This document shows positions 45,502 through 58,230 of a stretch of DNA of 64,000 nucleotides, one piece after another. The first letter of the stretch is position 1; each line of letters starts with the position of its first letter. The stretch is from Pristionchus mayeri (lineage: Eukaryota; Nematoda; Chromadorea; Rhabditida; Neodiplogasteridae): contig BTRK01000006.1 in the NCBI GenBank assembly GCA_036245805.1, positions 44,076,020 through 44,140,019 of the forward strand, given 5' to 3'. The notes under the pieces were generated by a model that searched no databases, had not been told where the DNA came from, and was given only the letters and a program-made list of their open reading frames with translations. The position numbers were made by a program, and so were the translations under genes.

Positions 45502-45822
45502 ATTTTGCTCTTTTGCAGATCTCGCCTATGGATTCTTCTGGTCGTCGAATGAAGTAGATGATGTTTTGCATATTTTTTTCAGTCCTCGAGAAGCTTCGGT
45601 GCGTACTCAGATCGTAGCGGCAACTGGAAACATCCGAGAATGACGCTTGTTCATTCTTCTCCTTCCAAATTGCGCCCCTTCATCTATCAGAGTCCCTCTC
45701 GTTCTCAATGTGATCTCTGATCTCGGGAAAGATCGGAAAGTGACCCATCAGACACCTTTTCTTCCCTCACTAGAGAGCGTCTCTCCCCAAAATATTCCCC
45801 GATTCTTTCACCCTCTGCTTTC

Positions 45823-45940
45823 GCTTACGACCATACCCCGTTGAGAACACGACATCCCGTCCGATCTGTCAAGTTAAGCAACGGTGGGCCCAGTTAGTAC
45901 TTGGATCGGAGACGGCTTGGGAATCCTGGGTGTTGTAAGC
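45823..45940 (+). rRNA. 5S rRNA array copy 34
   Basis: Consensus gene; first unit with -6 G (CTGCTTTC). Confidence 0.97.
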
Positions 45941-46261
45941 ATTTTGCTCTTTTGCAGATCTCGCCTATGGATTCTTCTGGTCGTCGAATGAAGTAGATGA
46001 TGTTTTGCATATTTTTTTCAGTCCTCGAGAAGCTTCGGTGCGTACTCAGATCGTAGCGGCAACTGGAAACATCCGAGAATGACGCTTGTTCATTCTTCTC
46101 CTTCCAAATTGCGCCCCTTCATCTATCAGAGTCCCTCTCGTTCTCAATGTGATCTCTGATCTCGGGAAAGATCGGAAAGTGACCCATCAGACACCTTTTC
46201 TTCCCTCACTAGAGAGCGTCTCTCCCCAAAATATTCCCCGATTCTTTCACCCTCTGCTTTC

Positions 46262-46379
46262 GCTTACGACCATACCCCGTTGAGAACACGACATCCCGTC
46301 CGATCTGTCAAGTTAAGCAACGGTGGGCCCAGTTAGTACTTGGATCGGAGACGGCTTGGGAATCCTGGGTGTTGTAAGC
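46262..46379 (+). rRNA. 5S rRNA array copy 35
   Basis: Consensus gene; -6 G. Confidence 0.97.
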
Positions 46380-46700
46380 ATTTTGCTCTTTTGCAGATCT
46401 CGCCTATGGATTCTTCTGGTCGTCGAATGAAGTAGATGATGTTTTGCATATTTTTTTCAGTCCTCGAGAAGCTTCGGTGCGTACTCAGATCGTAGCGGCA
46501 ACTGGAAACATCCGAGAATGACGCTTGTTCATTCTTCTCCTTCCAAATTGCGCCCCTTCATCTATCAGAGTCCCTCTCGTTCTCAATGTGATCTCTGATC
46601 TCGGGAAAGATCGGAAAGTGACCCATCAGACACCTTTTCTTCCCTCACTAGAGAGCGTCTCTCCCCAAAATATTCCCCGATTCTTTCACCCTCTGCTTTC

Positions 46701-46818
46701 GCTTACGACCATACCCCGTTGAGAACACGACATCCCGTCCGATCTATCAAGTTAAGCAACGGTGGGCCCAGTTAGTACTTGGATCGGAGACGGCTTGGGA
46801 ATCCTGGGTGTTGTAAGC
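46701..46818 (+). rRNA. 5S rRNA array copy 36 (G46A)
   Basis: Private change G46A, just upstream of box A; -6 G. Confidence 0.96.
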
Positions 46819-47139
46819 ATTTTGCTCTTTTGCAGATCTCGCCTATGGATTCTTCTGGTCGTCGAATGAAGTAGATGATGTTTTGCATATTTTTTTCAGT
46901 CCTCGAGAAGCTTCGGTGCGTACTCAGATCGTAGCGGCAACTGGAAACATCCGAGAATGACGCTTGTTCATTCTTCTCCTTCCAAATTGCGCCCCTTCAT
47001 CTATCAGAGTCCCTCTCGTTCTCAATGTGATCTCTGATCTCGGGAAAGATCGGAAAGTGACCCATCAGACACCTTTTCTTCCCTCACTAGAGAGCGTCTC
47101 TCCCCAAAATATTCCCCGATTCTTTCACCCTCTACTTTC

Positions 47140-47257
47140 GCTTACGACCATACCCCGTTGAGAACACGACATCCCGTCCGATCTGTCAAGTTAAGCAACG
47201 GTGGGCCCAGTTAGTACTTGGATCGGAGACGGCTTGGGAATCCTGGGTGTTGTAAGC
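47140..47257 (+). rRNA. 5S rRNA array copy 37
   Basis: Consensus; -6 A, +46 G. Confidence 0.97.
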
Positions 47258-47578
47258 ATTTTGCTCTTTTGCAGATCTCGCCTATGGATTCTTCTGGTCG
47301 TCGAATGAAGTAGATGATGTTTTGCATATTTTTTTCAGTCCTCGAGAAGCTTCGGTGCGTACTCAGATCGTAGCGGCAACTGGAAACATCCGAGAATGAC
47401 GCTTGTTCATTCTTCTCCTTCCAAATTGCGCCCCTTCATCTATCAGAGTCCCTCTCGTTCTCAATGTGATCTCTGATCTCGGGAAAGATCGGAAAGTGAC
47501 CCATCAGACACCTTTTCTTCCCTCACTAGAGAGCGTCTCTCCCCAAAATATTCCCCGATTCTTTCACCCTCTACTTTC

Positions 47579-47696
47579 GCTTACGACCATACCCCGTTGA
47601 GAACACGACATCCCGTCCGATCTGTCAAGTTAAGCAACGGTGGGCCCAGTTAGTACTTGGATCGGAGACGGCTTGGGAATCCTGGGTGTTGTAAGC
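47579..47696 (+). rRNA. 5S rRNA array copy 38
   Basis: Consensus; first unit with +46 C. Confidence 0.97.
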
Positions 47697-48017
47697 ATTT
47701 TGCTCTTTTGCAGATCTCGCCTATGGATTCTTCTGGTCGTCCAATGAAGTAGATGATGTTTTGCATATTTTTTTCAGTCCTCGAGAAGCTTCGGTGCGTA
47801 CTCAGATCGTAGCGGCAACTGGAAACATCCGAGAATGACGCTTGTTCATTCTTCTCCTTCCAAATTGCGCCCCTTCATCTATCAGAGTCCCTCTCGTTCT
47901 CAATGTGATCTCTGATCTCGGGAAAGATCGGAAAGTGACCCATCAGACACCTTTTCTTCCCTCACTAGAGAGCGTCTCTCCCCAAAATATTCCCCGATTC
48001 TTTCACCCTCTGCTTTC

Positions 48018-48135
48018 GCTTACGACCATACCCCGTTGAGAACACGACATCCCGTCCGATCTGTCAAGTTAAGCAACGGTGGGCCCAGTTAGTACTTGGA
48101 TCGGAGACGGCTTGGGAATCCTGGGTGTTGTAAGC
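48018..48135 (+). rRNA. 5S rRNA array copy 39
   Basis: Consensus; -6 G, +46 G. Confidence 0.97.
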
Positions 48136-48456
48136 ATTTTGCTCTTTTGCAGATCTCGCCTATGGATTCTTCTGGTCGTCGAATGAAGTAGATGATGTTT
48201 TGCATATTTTTTTCAGTCCTCGAGAAGCTTCGGTGCGTACTCAGATCGTAGCGGCAACTGGAAACATCCGAGAATGACGCTTGTTCATTCTTCTCCTTCC
48301 AAATTGCGCCCCTTCATCTATCAGAGTCCCTCTCGTTCTCAATGTGATCTCTGATCTCGGGAAAGATCGGAAAGTGACCCATCAGACACCTTTTCTTCCC
48401 TCACTAGAGAGCGTCTCTCCCCAAAATATTCCCCGATTCTTTCACCCTCTGCTTTC

Positions 48457-48574
48457 GCTTACGACCATACCCCGTTGAGAACACGACATCCCGTCCGATC
48501 TGTCAAGTTAAGCAACGGTGGGCCCAGTTAGTACTTGGATCGGAGACGGCTTGGGAATCCTGGGTGTTGTAAGC
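48457..48574 (+). rRNA. 5S rRNA array copy 40
   Basis: Consensus; -6 G, +46 G. Confidence 0.97.
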
Positions 48575-48895
48575 ATTTTGCTCTTTTGCAGATCTCGCCT
48601 ATGGATTCTTCTGGTCGTCGAATGAAGTAGATGATGTTTTGCATATTTTTTTCAGTCCTCGAGAAGCTTCGGTGCGTACTCAGATCGTAGCGGCAACTGG
48701 AAACATCCGAGAATGACGCTTGTTCATTCTTCTCCTTCCAAATTGCGCCCCTTCATCTATCAGAGTCCCTCTCGTTCTCAATGTGATCTCTGATCTCGGG
48801 AAAGATCGGAAAGTGACCCATCAGACACCTTTTCTTCCCTCACTAGAGAGCGTCTCTCCCCAAAATATTCCCCGATTCTTTCACCCTCTGCTTTC

Positions 48896-49013
48896 GCTTA
48901 CGACCATACCCCGTTGAGAACACGACATCCCGTCCGATCTGTCAAGTTAAGCAACGGTGGGCCCAGTTAGTACTTGGATCGGAGACGGCTTGGGAATCCT
49001 GGGTGTTGTAAGC
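48896..49013 (+). rRNA. 5S rRNA array copy 41
   Basis: Consensus; -6 G, +46 G. Confidence 0.97.
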
Positions 49014-49334
49014 ATTTTGCTCTTTTGCAGATCTCGCCTATGGATTCTTCTGGTCGTCGAATGAAGTAGATGATGTTTTGCATATTTTTTTCAGTCCTCG
49101 AGAAGCTTCGGTGCGTACTCAGATCGTAGCGGCAACTGGAAACATCCGAGAATGACGCTTGTTCATTCTTCTCCTTCCAAATTGCGCCCCTTCATCTATC
49201 AGAGTCCCTCTCGTTCTCAATGTGATCTCTGATCTCGGGAAAGATCGGAAAGTGACCCATCAGACACCTTTTCTTCCCTCACTAGAGAGCGTCTCTCCCC
49301 AAAATATTCCCCGATTCTTTCACCCTCTACTTTC

Positions 49335-49452
49335 GCTTACGACCATACCCCGTTGAGAACACGACGTCCCGTCCGATCTGTCAAGTTAAGCAACGGTGGG
49401 CCCAGTTAGTACTTGGATCGGAGACGGCTTGGGAATCCTGGGTGTTGTAAGC
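49335..49452 (+). rRNA. 5S rRNA array copy 42 (A32G)
   Basis: Private change A32G; -6 A, +46 G. Confidence 0.96.
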
Positions 49453-49773
49453 ATTTTGCTCTTTTGCAGATCTCGCCTATGGATTCTTCTGGTCGTCGAA
49501 TGAAGTAGATGATGTTTTGCATATTTTTTTCAGTCCTCGAGAAGCTTCGGTGCGTACTCAGATCGTAGCGGCAACTGGAAACATCCGAGAATGACGCTTG
49601 TTCATTCTTCTCCTTCCAAATTGCGCCCCTTCATCTATCAGAGTCCCTCTCGTTCTCAATGTGATCTCTGATCTCGGGAAAGATCGGAAAGTGACCCATC
49701 AGACACCTTTTCTTCCCTCACTAGAGAGCGTCTCTCCCCAAAATATTCCCCGATTCTTTCACCCTCTGCTTTC

Positions 49774-49891
49774 GCTTACGACCATACCCCGTTGAGAACA
49801 CGACATCCCGTCCGATCTGTCAAGTTAAGCAACGGTGGGCCCAGTTAGTACTTGGATCGGAGACGGCTTGGGAATCCTGGGTGTTGTAAGC
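49774..49891 (+). rRNA. 5S rRNA array copy 43
   Basis: Consensus; -6 G with +46 C. Confidence 0.97.
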
Positions 49892-50212
49892 ATTTTGCTC
49901 TTTTGCAGATCTCGCCTATGGATTCTTCTGGTCGTCCAATGAAGTAGATGATGTTTTGCATATTTTTTTCAGTCCTCGAGAAGCTTCGGTGCGTACTCAG
50001 ATCGTAGCGGCAACTGGAAACATCCGAGAATGACGCTTGTTCATTCTTCTCCTTCCAAATTGCGCCCCTTCATCTATCAGAGTCCCTCTCGTTCTCAATG
50101 TGATCTCTGATCTCGGGAAAGATCGGAAAGTGACCCATCAGACACCTTTTCTTCCCTCACTAGAGAGCGTCTCTCCCCAAAATATTCCCCGATTCTTTCA
50201 CCCTCTACTTTC

Positions 50213-50330
50213 GCTTACGACCATACCCCGTTGAGAACACGACATCCCGTCCGATCTGTCAAGTTAAGCAACGGTGGGCCCAGTTAGTACTTGGATCGGA
50301 GACGGCTTGGGAATCCTGGGTGTTGTAAGC
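50213..50330 (+). rRNA. 5S rRNA array copy 44
   Basis: Consensus; -6 A, +46 C. Confidence 0.97.
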
Positions 50331-50651
50331 ATTTTGCTCTTTTGCAGATCTCGCCTATGGATTCTTCTGGTCGTCCAATGAAGTAGATGATGTTTTGCAT
50401 ATTTTTTTCAGTCCTCGAGAAGCTTCGGTGCGTACTCAGATCGTAGCGGCAACTGGAAACATCCGAGAATGACGCTTGTTCATTCTTCTCCTTCCAAATT
50501 GCGCCCCTTCATCTATCAGAGTCCCTCTCGTTCTCAATGTGATCTCTGATCTCGGGAAAGATCGGAAAGTGACCCATCAGACACCTTTTCTTCCCTCACT
50601 AGAGAGCGTCTCTCCCCAAAATATTCCCCGATTCTTTCACCCTCTACTTTC

Positions 50652-50769
50652 GCTTACGACCATACCCCGTTGAGAACACGACATCCCGTCCGATCTGTCA
50701 AGTTAAGCAACGGTGGGCCCAGTTAGTACTTGGATCGGAGACGGCTTGGGAATCCTGGGTGTTGTAAGC
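50652..50769 (+). rRNA. 5S rRNA array copy 45
   Basis: Consensus; -6 A, +46 G. Confidence 0.97.
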
Positions 50770-51090
50770 ATTTTGCTCTTTTGCAGATCTCGCCTATGGA
50801 TTCTTCTGGTCGTCGAATGAAGTAGATGATGTTTTGCATATTTTTTTCAGTCCTCGAGAAGCTTCGGTGCGTACTCAGATCGTAGCGGCAACTGGAAACA
50901 TCCGAGAATGACGCTTGTTCATTCTTCTCCTTCCAAATTGCGCCCCTTCATCTATCAGAGTCCCTCTCGTTCTCAATGTGATCTCTGATCTCGGGAAAGA
51001 TCGGAAAGTGACCCATCAGACACCTTTTCTTCCCTCACTAGAGAGCGTCTCTCCCCAAAATATTCCCCGATTCTTTCACCCTCTGCTTTC

Positions 51091-51208
51091 GCTTACGACC
51101 ATACCCCGTTGAGAACACGACATCCCGTCCGATCTGTCAAGTTAAGCAACGGTGGGCCCAGTTAGTACTTGGATCGGAGACGGCTTGGGAATCCTGGGTG
51201 TTGTAAGC
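51091..51208 (+). rRNA. 5S rRNA array copy 46
   Basis: Consensus; last unit with -6 G; +46 G. Confidence 0.97.
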
Positions 51209-51529
51209 ATTTTGCTCTTTTGCAGATCTCGCCTATGGATTCTTCTGGTCGTCGAATGAAGTAGATGATGTTTTGCATATTTTTTTCAGTCCTCGAGAAG
51301 CTTCGGTGCGTACTCAGATCGTAGCGGCAACTGGAAACATCCGAGAATGACGCTTGTTCATTCTTCTCCTTCCAAATTGCGCCCCTTCATCTATCAGAGT
51401 CCCTCTCGTTCTCAATGTGATCTCTGATCTCGGGAAAGATCGGAAAGTGACCCATCAGACACCTTTTCTTCCCTCACTAGAGAGCGTCTCTCCCCAAAAT
51501 ATTCCCCGATTCTTTCACCCTCTACTTTC

Positions 51530-51647
51530 GCTTACGACCATACCCCGTTGAGAACACGACATCCCGTCCGATCTGTCAAGTTAAGCAACGGTGGGCCCAG
51601 TTAGTACTTGGATCGGAGACGGCTTGGGAATCCTGGGTGTTGTAAGC
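51530..51647 (+). rRNA. 5S rRNA array copy 47
   Basis: Consensus; -6 A, +46 C. Confidence 0.97.
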
Positions 51648-51968
51648 ATTTTGCTCTTTTGCAGATCTCGCCTATGGATTCTTCTGGTCGTCCAATGAAG
51701 TAGATGATGTTTTGCATATTTTTTTCAGTCCTCGAGAAGCTTCGGTGCGTACTCAGATCGTAGCGGCAACTGGAAACATCCGAGAATGACGCTTGTTCAT
51801 TCTTCTCCTTCCAAATTGCGCCCCTTCATCTATCAGAGTCCCTCTCGTTCTCAATGTGATCTCTGATCTCGGGAAAGATCGGAAAGTGACCCATCAGACA
51901 CCTTTTCTTCCCTCACTAGAGAGCGTCTCTCCCCAAAATATTCCCCGATTCTTTCACCCTCTACTTTC

Positions 51969-52086
51969 GCTTACGACCATACCCCGTTGAGAACACTACA
52001 TCCCGTCCGATCTGTCAAGTTAAGCAACGGTGGGCCCAGTTAGTACTTGGATCGGAGACGGCTTGGGAATCCTGGGTGTTGTAAGC
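51969..52086 (+). rRNA. 5S rRNA array copy 48 (G29T)
   Basis: Private change G29T; +46 G. Confidence 0.96.
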
Positions 52087-52407
52087 ATTTTGCTCTTTTG
52101 CAGATCTCGCCTATGGATTCTTCTGGTCGTCGAATGAAGTAGATGATGTTTTGCATATTTTTTTCAGTCCTCGAGAAGCTTCGGTGCGTACTCAGATCGT
52201 AGCGGCAACTGGAAACATCCGAGAATGACGCTTGTTCATTCTTCTCCTTCCAAATTGCGCCCCTTCATCTATCAGAGTCCCTCTCGTTCTCAATGTGATC
52301 TCTGATCTCGGGAAAGATCGGAAAGTGACCCATCAGACACCTTTTCTTCCCTCACTAGAGAGCGTCTCTCCCCAAAATATTCCCCGATTCTTTCACCCTC
52401 TACTTTC

Positions 52408-52525
52408 GCTTACGACCATACCCCGTTGAGAACACGACATCCCGTCCGATCTGTCAAGTTAAGCAACGGTGGGCCCAGTTAGTACTTGGATCGGAGACGG
52501 CTTGGGAATCCTGGGTGTTGTAAGC
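52408..52525 (+). rRNA. 5S rRNA array copy 49
   Basis: Consensus; +46 C. Confidence 0.97.
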
Positions 52526-52846
52526 ATTTTGCTCTTTTGCAGATCTCGCCTATGGATTCTTCTGGTCGTCCAATGAAGTAGATGATGTTTTGCATATTTT
52601 TTTCAGTCCTCGAGAAGCTTCGGTGCGTACTCAGATCGTAGCGGCAACTGGAAACATCCGAGAATGACGCTTGTTCATTCTTCTCCTTCCAAATTGCGCC
52701 CCTTCATCTATCAGAGTCCCTCTCGTTCTCAATGTGATCTCTGATCTCGGGAAAGATCGGAAAGTGACCCATCAGACACCTTTTCTTCCCTCACTAGAGA
52801 GCGTCTCTCCCCAAAATATTCCCCGATTCTTTCACCCTCTACTTTC

Positions 52847-52964
52847 GCTTACGACCATACCCCGTTGAGAACACGACATCCCGTCCGATCTGTCAAGTTA
52901 AGCAACGGTGGGCCCAGTTAGTACTTGGATCGGAGACGGCTTGGGAATCCTGGGTGTTGTAAGC
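52847..52964 (+). rRNA. 5S rRNA array copy 50
   Basis: Consensus; +46 G. Confidence 0.97.
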
Positions 52965-53285
52965 ATTTTGCTCTTTTGCAGATCTCGCCTATGGATTCTT
53001 CTGGTCGTCGAATGAAGTAGATGATGTTTTGCATATTTTTTTCAGTCCTCGAGAAGCTTCGGTGCGTACTCAGATCGTAGCGGCAACTGGAAACATCCGA
53101 GAATGACGCTTGTTCATTCTTCTCCTTCCAAATTGCGCCCCTTCATCTATCAGAGTCCCTCTCGTTCTCATTGTGATCTCTGATCTCGGGAAAGATCGGA
53201 AAGTGACCCATCAGACACCTTTTCTTCCCTCACTAGAGAGCGTCTCTCCCCAAAATATTCCCCGATTCTTTCACCCTCTACTTTC

Positions 53286-53402
53286 GCTTACGACCATACC
53301 CGTTGAGAACACGACATCCCGTCCGATCTGTCAAGTTAAGCAACGGTGGGCCCAGTTAGTACTTGGATCGGAGACGGCTTGGGAATCCTGGGTGTTGTAA
53401 GC
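53286..53402 (+). rRNA. 5S rRNA array copy 51 (1-nt deletion)
   Basis: One C is missing from CCCC at nt 14-17, giving 117 nt. The following spacer also lacks one T, so this unit is 437 bp. Possibly impaired. Preceding spacer has the CTCATTGTG variant; +46 C. Confidence 0.94.
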
Positions 53403-53722
53403 ATTTTGCTCTTTTGCAGATCTCGCCTATGGATTCTTCTGGTCGTCCAATGAAGTAGATGATGTTTTGCATATTTTTTCAGTCCTCGAGAAGCTTCGGT
53501 GCGTACTCAGATCGTAGCGGCAACTGGAAACATCCGAGAATGACGCTTGTTCATTCTTCTCCTTCCAAATTGCGCCCCTTCATCTATCAGAGTCCATCTC
53601 GTTCTCAATGTGATCTCTGATCTCGGGAAAGATCGGAAAGTGACCCATCAGACACCTTTTCTTCCCTCACTAGAGAGCGTCTCTCCCCAAAATATTCCCC
53701 GATTCTTTCACCCTCTACTTTC

Positions 53723-53840
53723 GCTTACGACCATACCCCGTTGAGAACACGACATCCCGTCCGATCTGTCAAGTTAAGCAACGGTGGGCCCAGTTAGTAC
53801 TTGGATCGGAGACGGCTTGGGAATCCTGGGTGTTGTAAGC
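53723..53840 (+). rRNA. 5S rRNA array copy 52
   Basis: Consensus; preceding spacer GTCCATCTCG; +46 C. Confidence 0.97.
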
Positions 53841-54161
53841 ATTTTGCTCTTTTGCAGATCTCGCCTATGGATTCTTCTGGTCGTCCAATGAAGTAGATGA
53901 TGTTTTGCATATTTTTTTCAGTCCTCGAGAAGCTTCGGTGCGTACTCAGATCGTAGCGGCAACTGGAAACATCCGAGAATGACGCTTGTTCATTCTTCTC
54001 CTTCCAAATTGCGCCCCTTCATCTATCAGAGTCCATCTCGTTCTCAATGTGATCTCTGATCTCGGGAAAGATCGGAAAGTGACCCATCAGACACCTTTTC
54101 TTCCCTCACTAGAGAGCGTCTCTCCCCAAAATATTCCCCGATTCTTTCACCCTCTACTTTC

Positions 54162-54279
54162 GCTTACGACCATACCCCGTTGAGAACACGACATCCCGTC
54201 CGATCTGTCAAGTTAAGCAACGGTGGGCCCAGTTAGTACTTGGATCGGAGACGGCTTGGGAATCCTGGGTGTTGTAAGC
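54162..54279 (+). rRNA. 5S rRNA array copy 53
   Basis: Consensus; preceding spacer GTCCATCTCG; +46 G. Confidence 0.97.
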
Positions 54280-54600
54280 ATTTTGCTCTTTTGCAGATCT
54301 CGCCTATGGATTCTTCTGGTCGTCGAATGAAGTAGATGATGTTTTGCATATTTTTTTCAGTCCTCGAGAAGCTTCGGTGCGTACTCAGATCGTAGCGGCA
54401 ACTGGAAACATCCGAGAATGACGCTTGTTCATTCTTCTCCTTCCAAATTGCGCCCCTTCATCTATCAGAGTCCCTCTCGTTCTCATTGTGATCTCTGATC
54501 TCGGGAAAGATCGGAAAGTGACCCATCAGACACCTTTTCTTCCCTCACTAGAGAGCGTCTCTCCCCAAAATATTCCCCGATTCTTTCACCCTCTACTTTC

Positions 54601-54718
54601 GCTTACGACCATACCCCGTTGAGAACACGACATCCCGTCCGATCTGTCAAGTTAAGCAACGGTGGGCCCAGTTAGTACTTGGATCGGAGACGGCTTGGGA
54701 ATCCTGGGTGTTGTAAGC
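54601..54718 (+). rRNA. 5S rRNA array copy 54
   Basis: Consensus; preceding spacer CTCATTGTG; +46 C. Confidence 0.97.
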
Positions 54719-55039
54719 ATTTTGCTCTTTTGCAGATCTCGCCTATGGATTCTTCTGGTCGTCCAATGAAGTAGATGATGTTTTGCATATTTTTTTCAGT
54801 CCTCGAGAAGCTTCGGTGCGTACTCAGATCGTAGCGGCAACTGGAAACATCCGAGAATGACGCTTGTTCATTCTTCTCCTTCCAAATTGCGCCCCTTCAT
54901 CTATCAGAGTCCCTCTCGTTCTCAATGTGATCTCTGATCTCGGGAAAGATCGGAAAGTGACCCATCAGACACCTTTTCTTCCCTCACTAGAGAGCGTCTC
55001 TCCCCAAAATATTCCCCGATTCTTTCACCCTCTACTTTC

Positions 55040-55157
55040 GCTTACGACCATACCCCGTTGAGAACACGACATCCCGTCCGATCTGTCAAGTTAAGCAACG
55101 GTGGGCCCAGTTAGTACTTGGATCGGAGACGGCTTGGGAATCCTGGGTGTTGTAAGC
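55040..55157 (+). rRNA. 5S rRNA array copy 55
   Basis: Consensus; common spacer; +46 C. Confidence 0.97.
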
Positions 55158-55478
55158 ATTTTGCTCTTTTGCAGATCTCGCCTATGGATTCTTCTGGTCG
55201 TCCAATGAAGTAGATGATGTTTTGCATATTTTTTTCAGTCCTCGAGAAGCTTCGGTGCGTACTCAGATCGTAGCGGCAACTGGAAACATCCGAGAATGAC
55301 GCTTGTTCATTCTTCTCCTTCCAAATTGCGCCCCTTCATCTATCAGAGTCCATCTCGTTCTCAATGTGATCTCTGATCTCGGGAAAGATCGGAAAGTGAC
55401 CCATCAGACACCTTTTCTTCCCTCACTAGAGAGCGTCTCTCCCCAAAATATTCCCCGATTCTTTCACCCTCTACTTTC

Positions 55479-55596
55479 GCTTACGACCATACCCCGTTGA
55501 GAACACGACATCCCGTCCGATCTGTCAAGTTAAGCAACGGTGGGCCCAGTTAGTACTTGGATCGGAGACGGCTTGGGAATCCTGGGTGTTGTAAGC
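55479..55596 (+). rRNA. 5S rRNA array copy 56
   Basis: Consensus; preceding spacer GTCCATCTCG; +46 C. Confidence 0.97.
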
Positions 55597-55917
55597 ATTT
55601 TGCTCTTTTGCAGATCTCGCCTATGGATTCTTCTGGTCGTCCAATGAAGTAGATGATGTTTTGCATATTTTTTTCAGTCCTCGAGAAGCTTCGGTGCGTA
55701 CTCAGATCGTAGCGGCAACTGGAAACATCCGAGAATGACGCTTGTTCATTCTTCTCCTTCCAAATTGCGCCCCTTCATCTATCAGAGTCCCTCTCGTTCT
55801 CAATGTGATCTCTGATCTCGGGAAAGATCGGAAAGTGACCCATCAGACACCTTTTCTTCCCTCACTAGAGACCGTCTCTCCCCAAAATATTCCCCGATTC
55901 TTTCACCCTCTACTCTC

Positions 55918-56035
55918 GCTTACGACCATACCCCGTTGAGAACACGACATCCCGTCCGATCTGTCAAGTTAAGCAACGGTGGGCCCAGTTAGTACTTGGA
56001 TCGGAGACGGCTTGGGAATCCTGGGTGTTGTAAGC
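55918..56035 (+). rRNA. 5S rRNA array copy 57
   Basis: Consensus; preceding spacer AGAGACCG and -3 C, the only -3 C beyond copy 15; +46 C. Confidence 0.97.
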
Positions 56036-56356
56036 ATTTTGCTCTTTTGCAGATCTCGCCTATGGATTCTTCTGGTCGTCCAATGAAGTAGATGATGTTT
56101 TGCATATTTTTTTCAGTCCTCGAGAAGCTTCGGTGCGTACTCAGATCGTAGCGGCAACTGGAAACATCCGAGAATGACGCTTGTTCATTCTTCTCCTTCC
56201 AAATTGCGCCCCTTCATCTATCAGAGTCCATCTCGTTCTCAATGTGATCTCTGATCTCGGGAAAGATCGGAAAGTGACCCATCAGACACCTTTTCTTCCC
56301 TCACTAGAGAGCGTCTCTCCCCAAAATATTCCCCGATTCTTTCACCCTCTACTTTC

Positions 56357-56474
56357 GCTTACGACCATACCCCGTTGAGAACACGACATCCCGTCCGATC
56401 TGTCAAGTTAAGCAACGGTGGGCCCAGTTAGTACTTGGATCGGAGACGGCTTGGGAATCCTGGGTGTTGTAAGC
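56357..56474 (+). rRNA. 5S rRNA array copy 58
   Basis: Consensus; preceding spacer GTCCATCTCG; +46 C. Confidence 0.97.
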
Positions 56475-56795
56475 ATTTTGCTCTTTTGCAGATCTCGCCT
56501 ATGGATTCTTCTGGTCGTCCAATGAAGTAGATGATGTTTTGCATATTTTTTTCAGTCCTCGAGAAGCTTCGGTGCGTACTCAGATCGTAGCGGCAACTGG
56601 AAACATCCGAGAATGACGCTTGTTCATTCTTCTCCTTCCAAATTGCGCCCCTTCATCTATCAGAGTCCCTCTCGTTCTCAATGTGATCTCTGATCTCGGG
56701 AAAGATCGGAAAGTGACCCATCAGACACCTTTTCTTCCCTCACTAGAGAGCGTCTCTCCCCAAAATATTCCCCGGTTCTTTCACCCTCTACTTTC

Positions 56796-56913
56796 GCTTA
56801 CGACCATACCCCGTTGAGAACACGACATCCCGTCCGATCTGTCAAGTTAAGCAACGGTGGGCCCAGTTAGTACTTGGATCGGAGACGGCTTGGGAATCCT
56901 GGGTGTTGTAAGC
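56796..56913 (+). rRNA. 5S rRNA array copy 59
   Basis: Consensus; preceding spacer has CCCCGGTTC (private); +46 G. Confidence 0.97.
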
Positions 56914-57234
56914 ATTTTGCTCTTTTGCAGATCTCGCCTATGGATTCTTCTGGTCGTCGAATGAAGTAGATGATGTTTTGCATATTTTTTTCAGTCCTCG
57001 AGAAGCTTCGGTGCGTACTCAGATCGTAGCGGCAACTGGAAACATCCGAGAATGACGCTTGTTCATTCTTCTCCTTCCAAATTGCGCCCCTTCATCTATC
57101 AGAGTCCCTCTCGTTCTCATTGTGATCTCTGATCTCGGGAAAGATCGGAAAGTGACCCATCAGACACCTTTTCTTCCCTCACTAGAGAGCGTCTCTCCCC
57201 AAAATATTCCCCGATTCTTTCACCCTCTACTTTC

Positions 57235-57352
57235 GCTTACGACCATACCCCGTTGAGAACACGACATCCCGTCCGATCTGTCAAGTTAAGCAACGGTGGG
57301 CCCAGTTAGTACTTGGATCGGAGACGGCTTGGGAATCCTGGGTGTTGTAAGC
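57235..57352 (+). rRNA. 5S rRNA array copy 60
   Basis: Consensus; preceding spacer CTCATTGTG; +46 C; T-run after it broken as TTTTTCTCAG. Confidence 0.97.
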
Positions 57353-57673
57353 ATTTTGCTCTTTTGCAGATCTCGCCTATGGATTCTTCTGGTCGTCCAA
57401 TGAAGTAGATGATGTTTTGCATATTTTTCTCAGTCCTCGAGAAGCTTCGGTGCGTACTCAGATCGTAGCGGCAACTGGAAACATCCGAGAATGACGCTTG
57501 TTCATTCTTCTCCTTCCAAATTGCGCCCCTTCATCTATCAGAGTCCATCTCGTTCTCAATGTGATCTCTGATCTCGGGAAAGATCGGAAAGTGACCCATC
57601 AGACACCTTTTCTTCCCTCACTAGAGAGCGTCTCTCCCCAAAATATTCCCCGATTCTTTCACCCTCTACTTTC

Positions 57674-57791
57674 GCTTACGACCATACCCCGTTGAGAACA
57701 CGACATCCCGTCCGATCTGTCAAGTTAAGCAACGGTGGGCCCAGTTAGTACTTGGATCGGAGACGGCTTGGGAATCCTGGGTGTTGTAAGC
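57674..57791 (+). rRNA. 5S rRNA array copy 61
   Basis: Consensus; preceding spacer GTCCATCTCG; +46 G. Confidence 0.97.
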
Positions 57792-58112
57792 ATTTTGCTC
57801 TTTTGCAGATCTCGCCTATGGATTCTTCTGGTCGTCGAATGAAGTAGATGATGTTTTGCATATTTTTTTCAGTCCTCGAGAAGCTTCGGTGCGTACTCAG
57901 ATCGTAGCGGCAACTGGAAACATCCGAGAATGACGCTTGTTCATTCTTCTCCTTCCAAATTGCGCCCCTTCATCTATCAGAGTCCCTCTCGTTCTCATTG
58001 TGATCTCTGATCTCGGGAAAGATCGGAAAGTGACCCATCAGACACCTTTTCTTCCCTCACTAGAGAGCGTCTCTCCCCAAAATATTCCCCGATTCTTTCA
58101 CCCTCTACTTTC

Positions 58113-58230
58113 GCTTACGACCATACCCCGTTGAGAACACGACATCCCGTCCGATCTGTCAAGTTAAGCAACGGTGGGCCCAGTTAGTACTTGGATCGGA
58201 GACGGCTTGGGAATCCTGGGTGTTGTAAGC
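58113..58230 (+). rRNA. 5S rRNA array copy 62
   Basis: Consensus; preceding spacer CTCATTGTG; +46 C. Confidence 0.97.
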
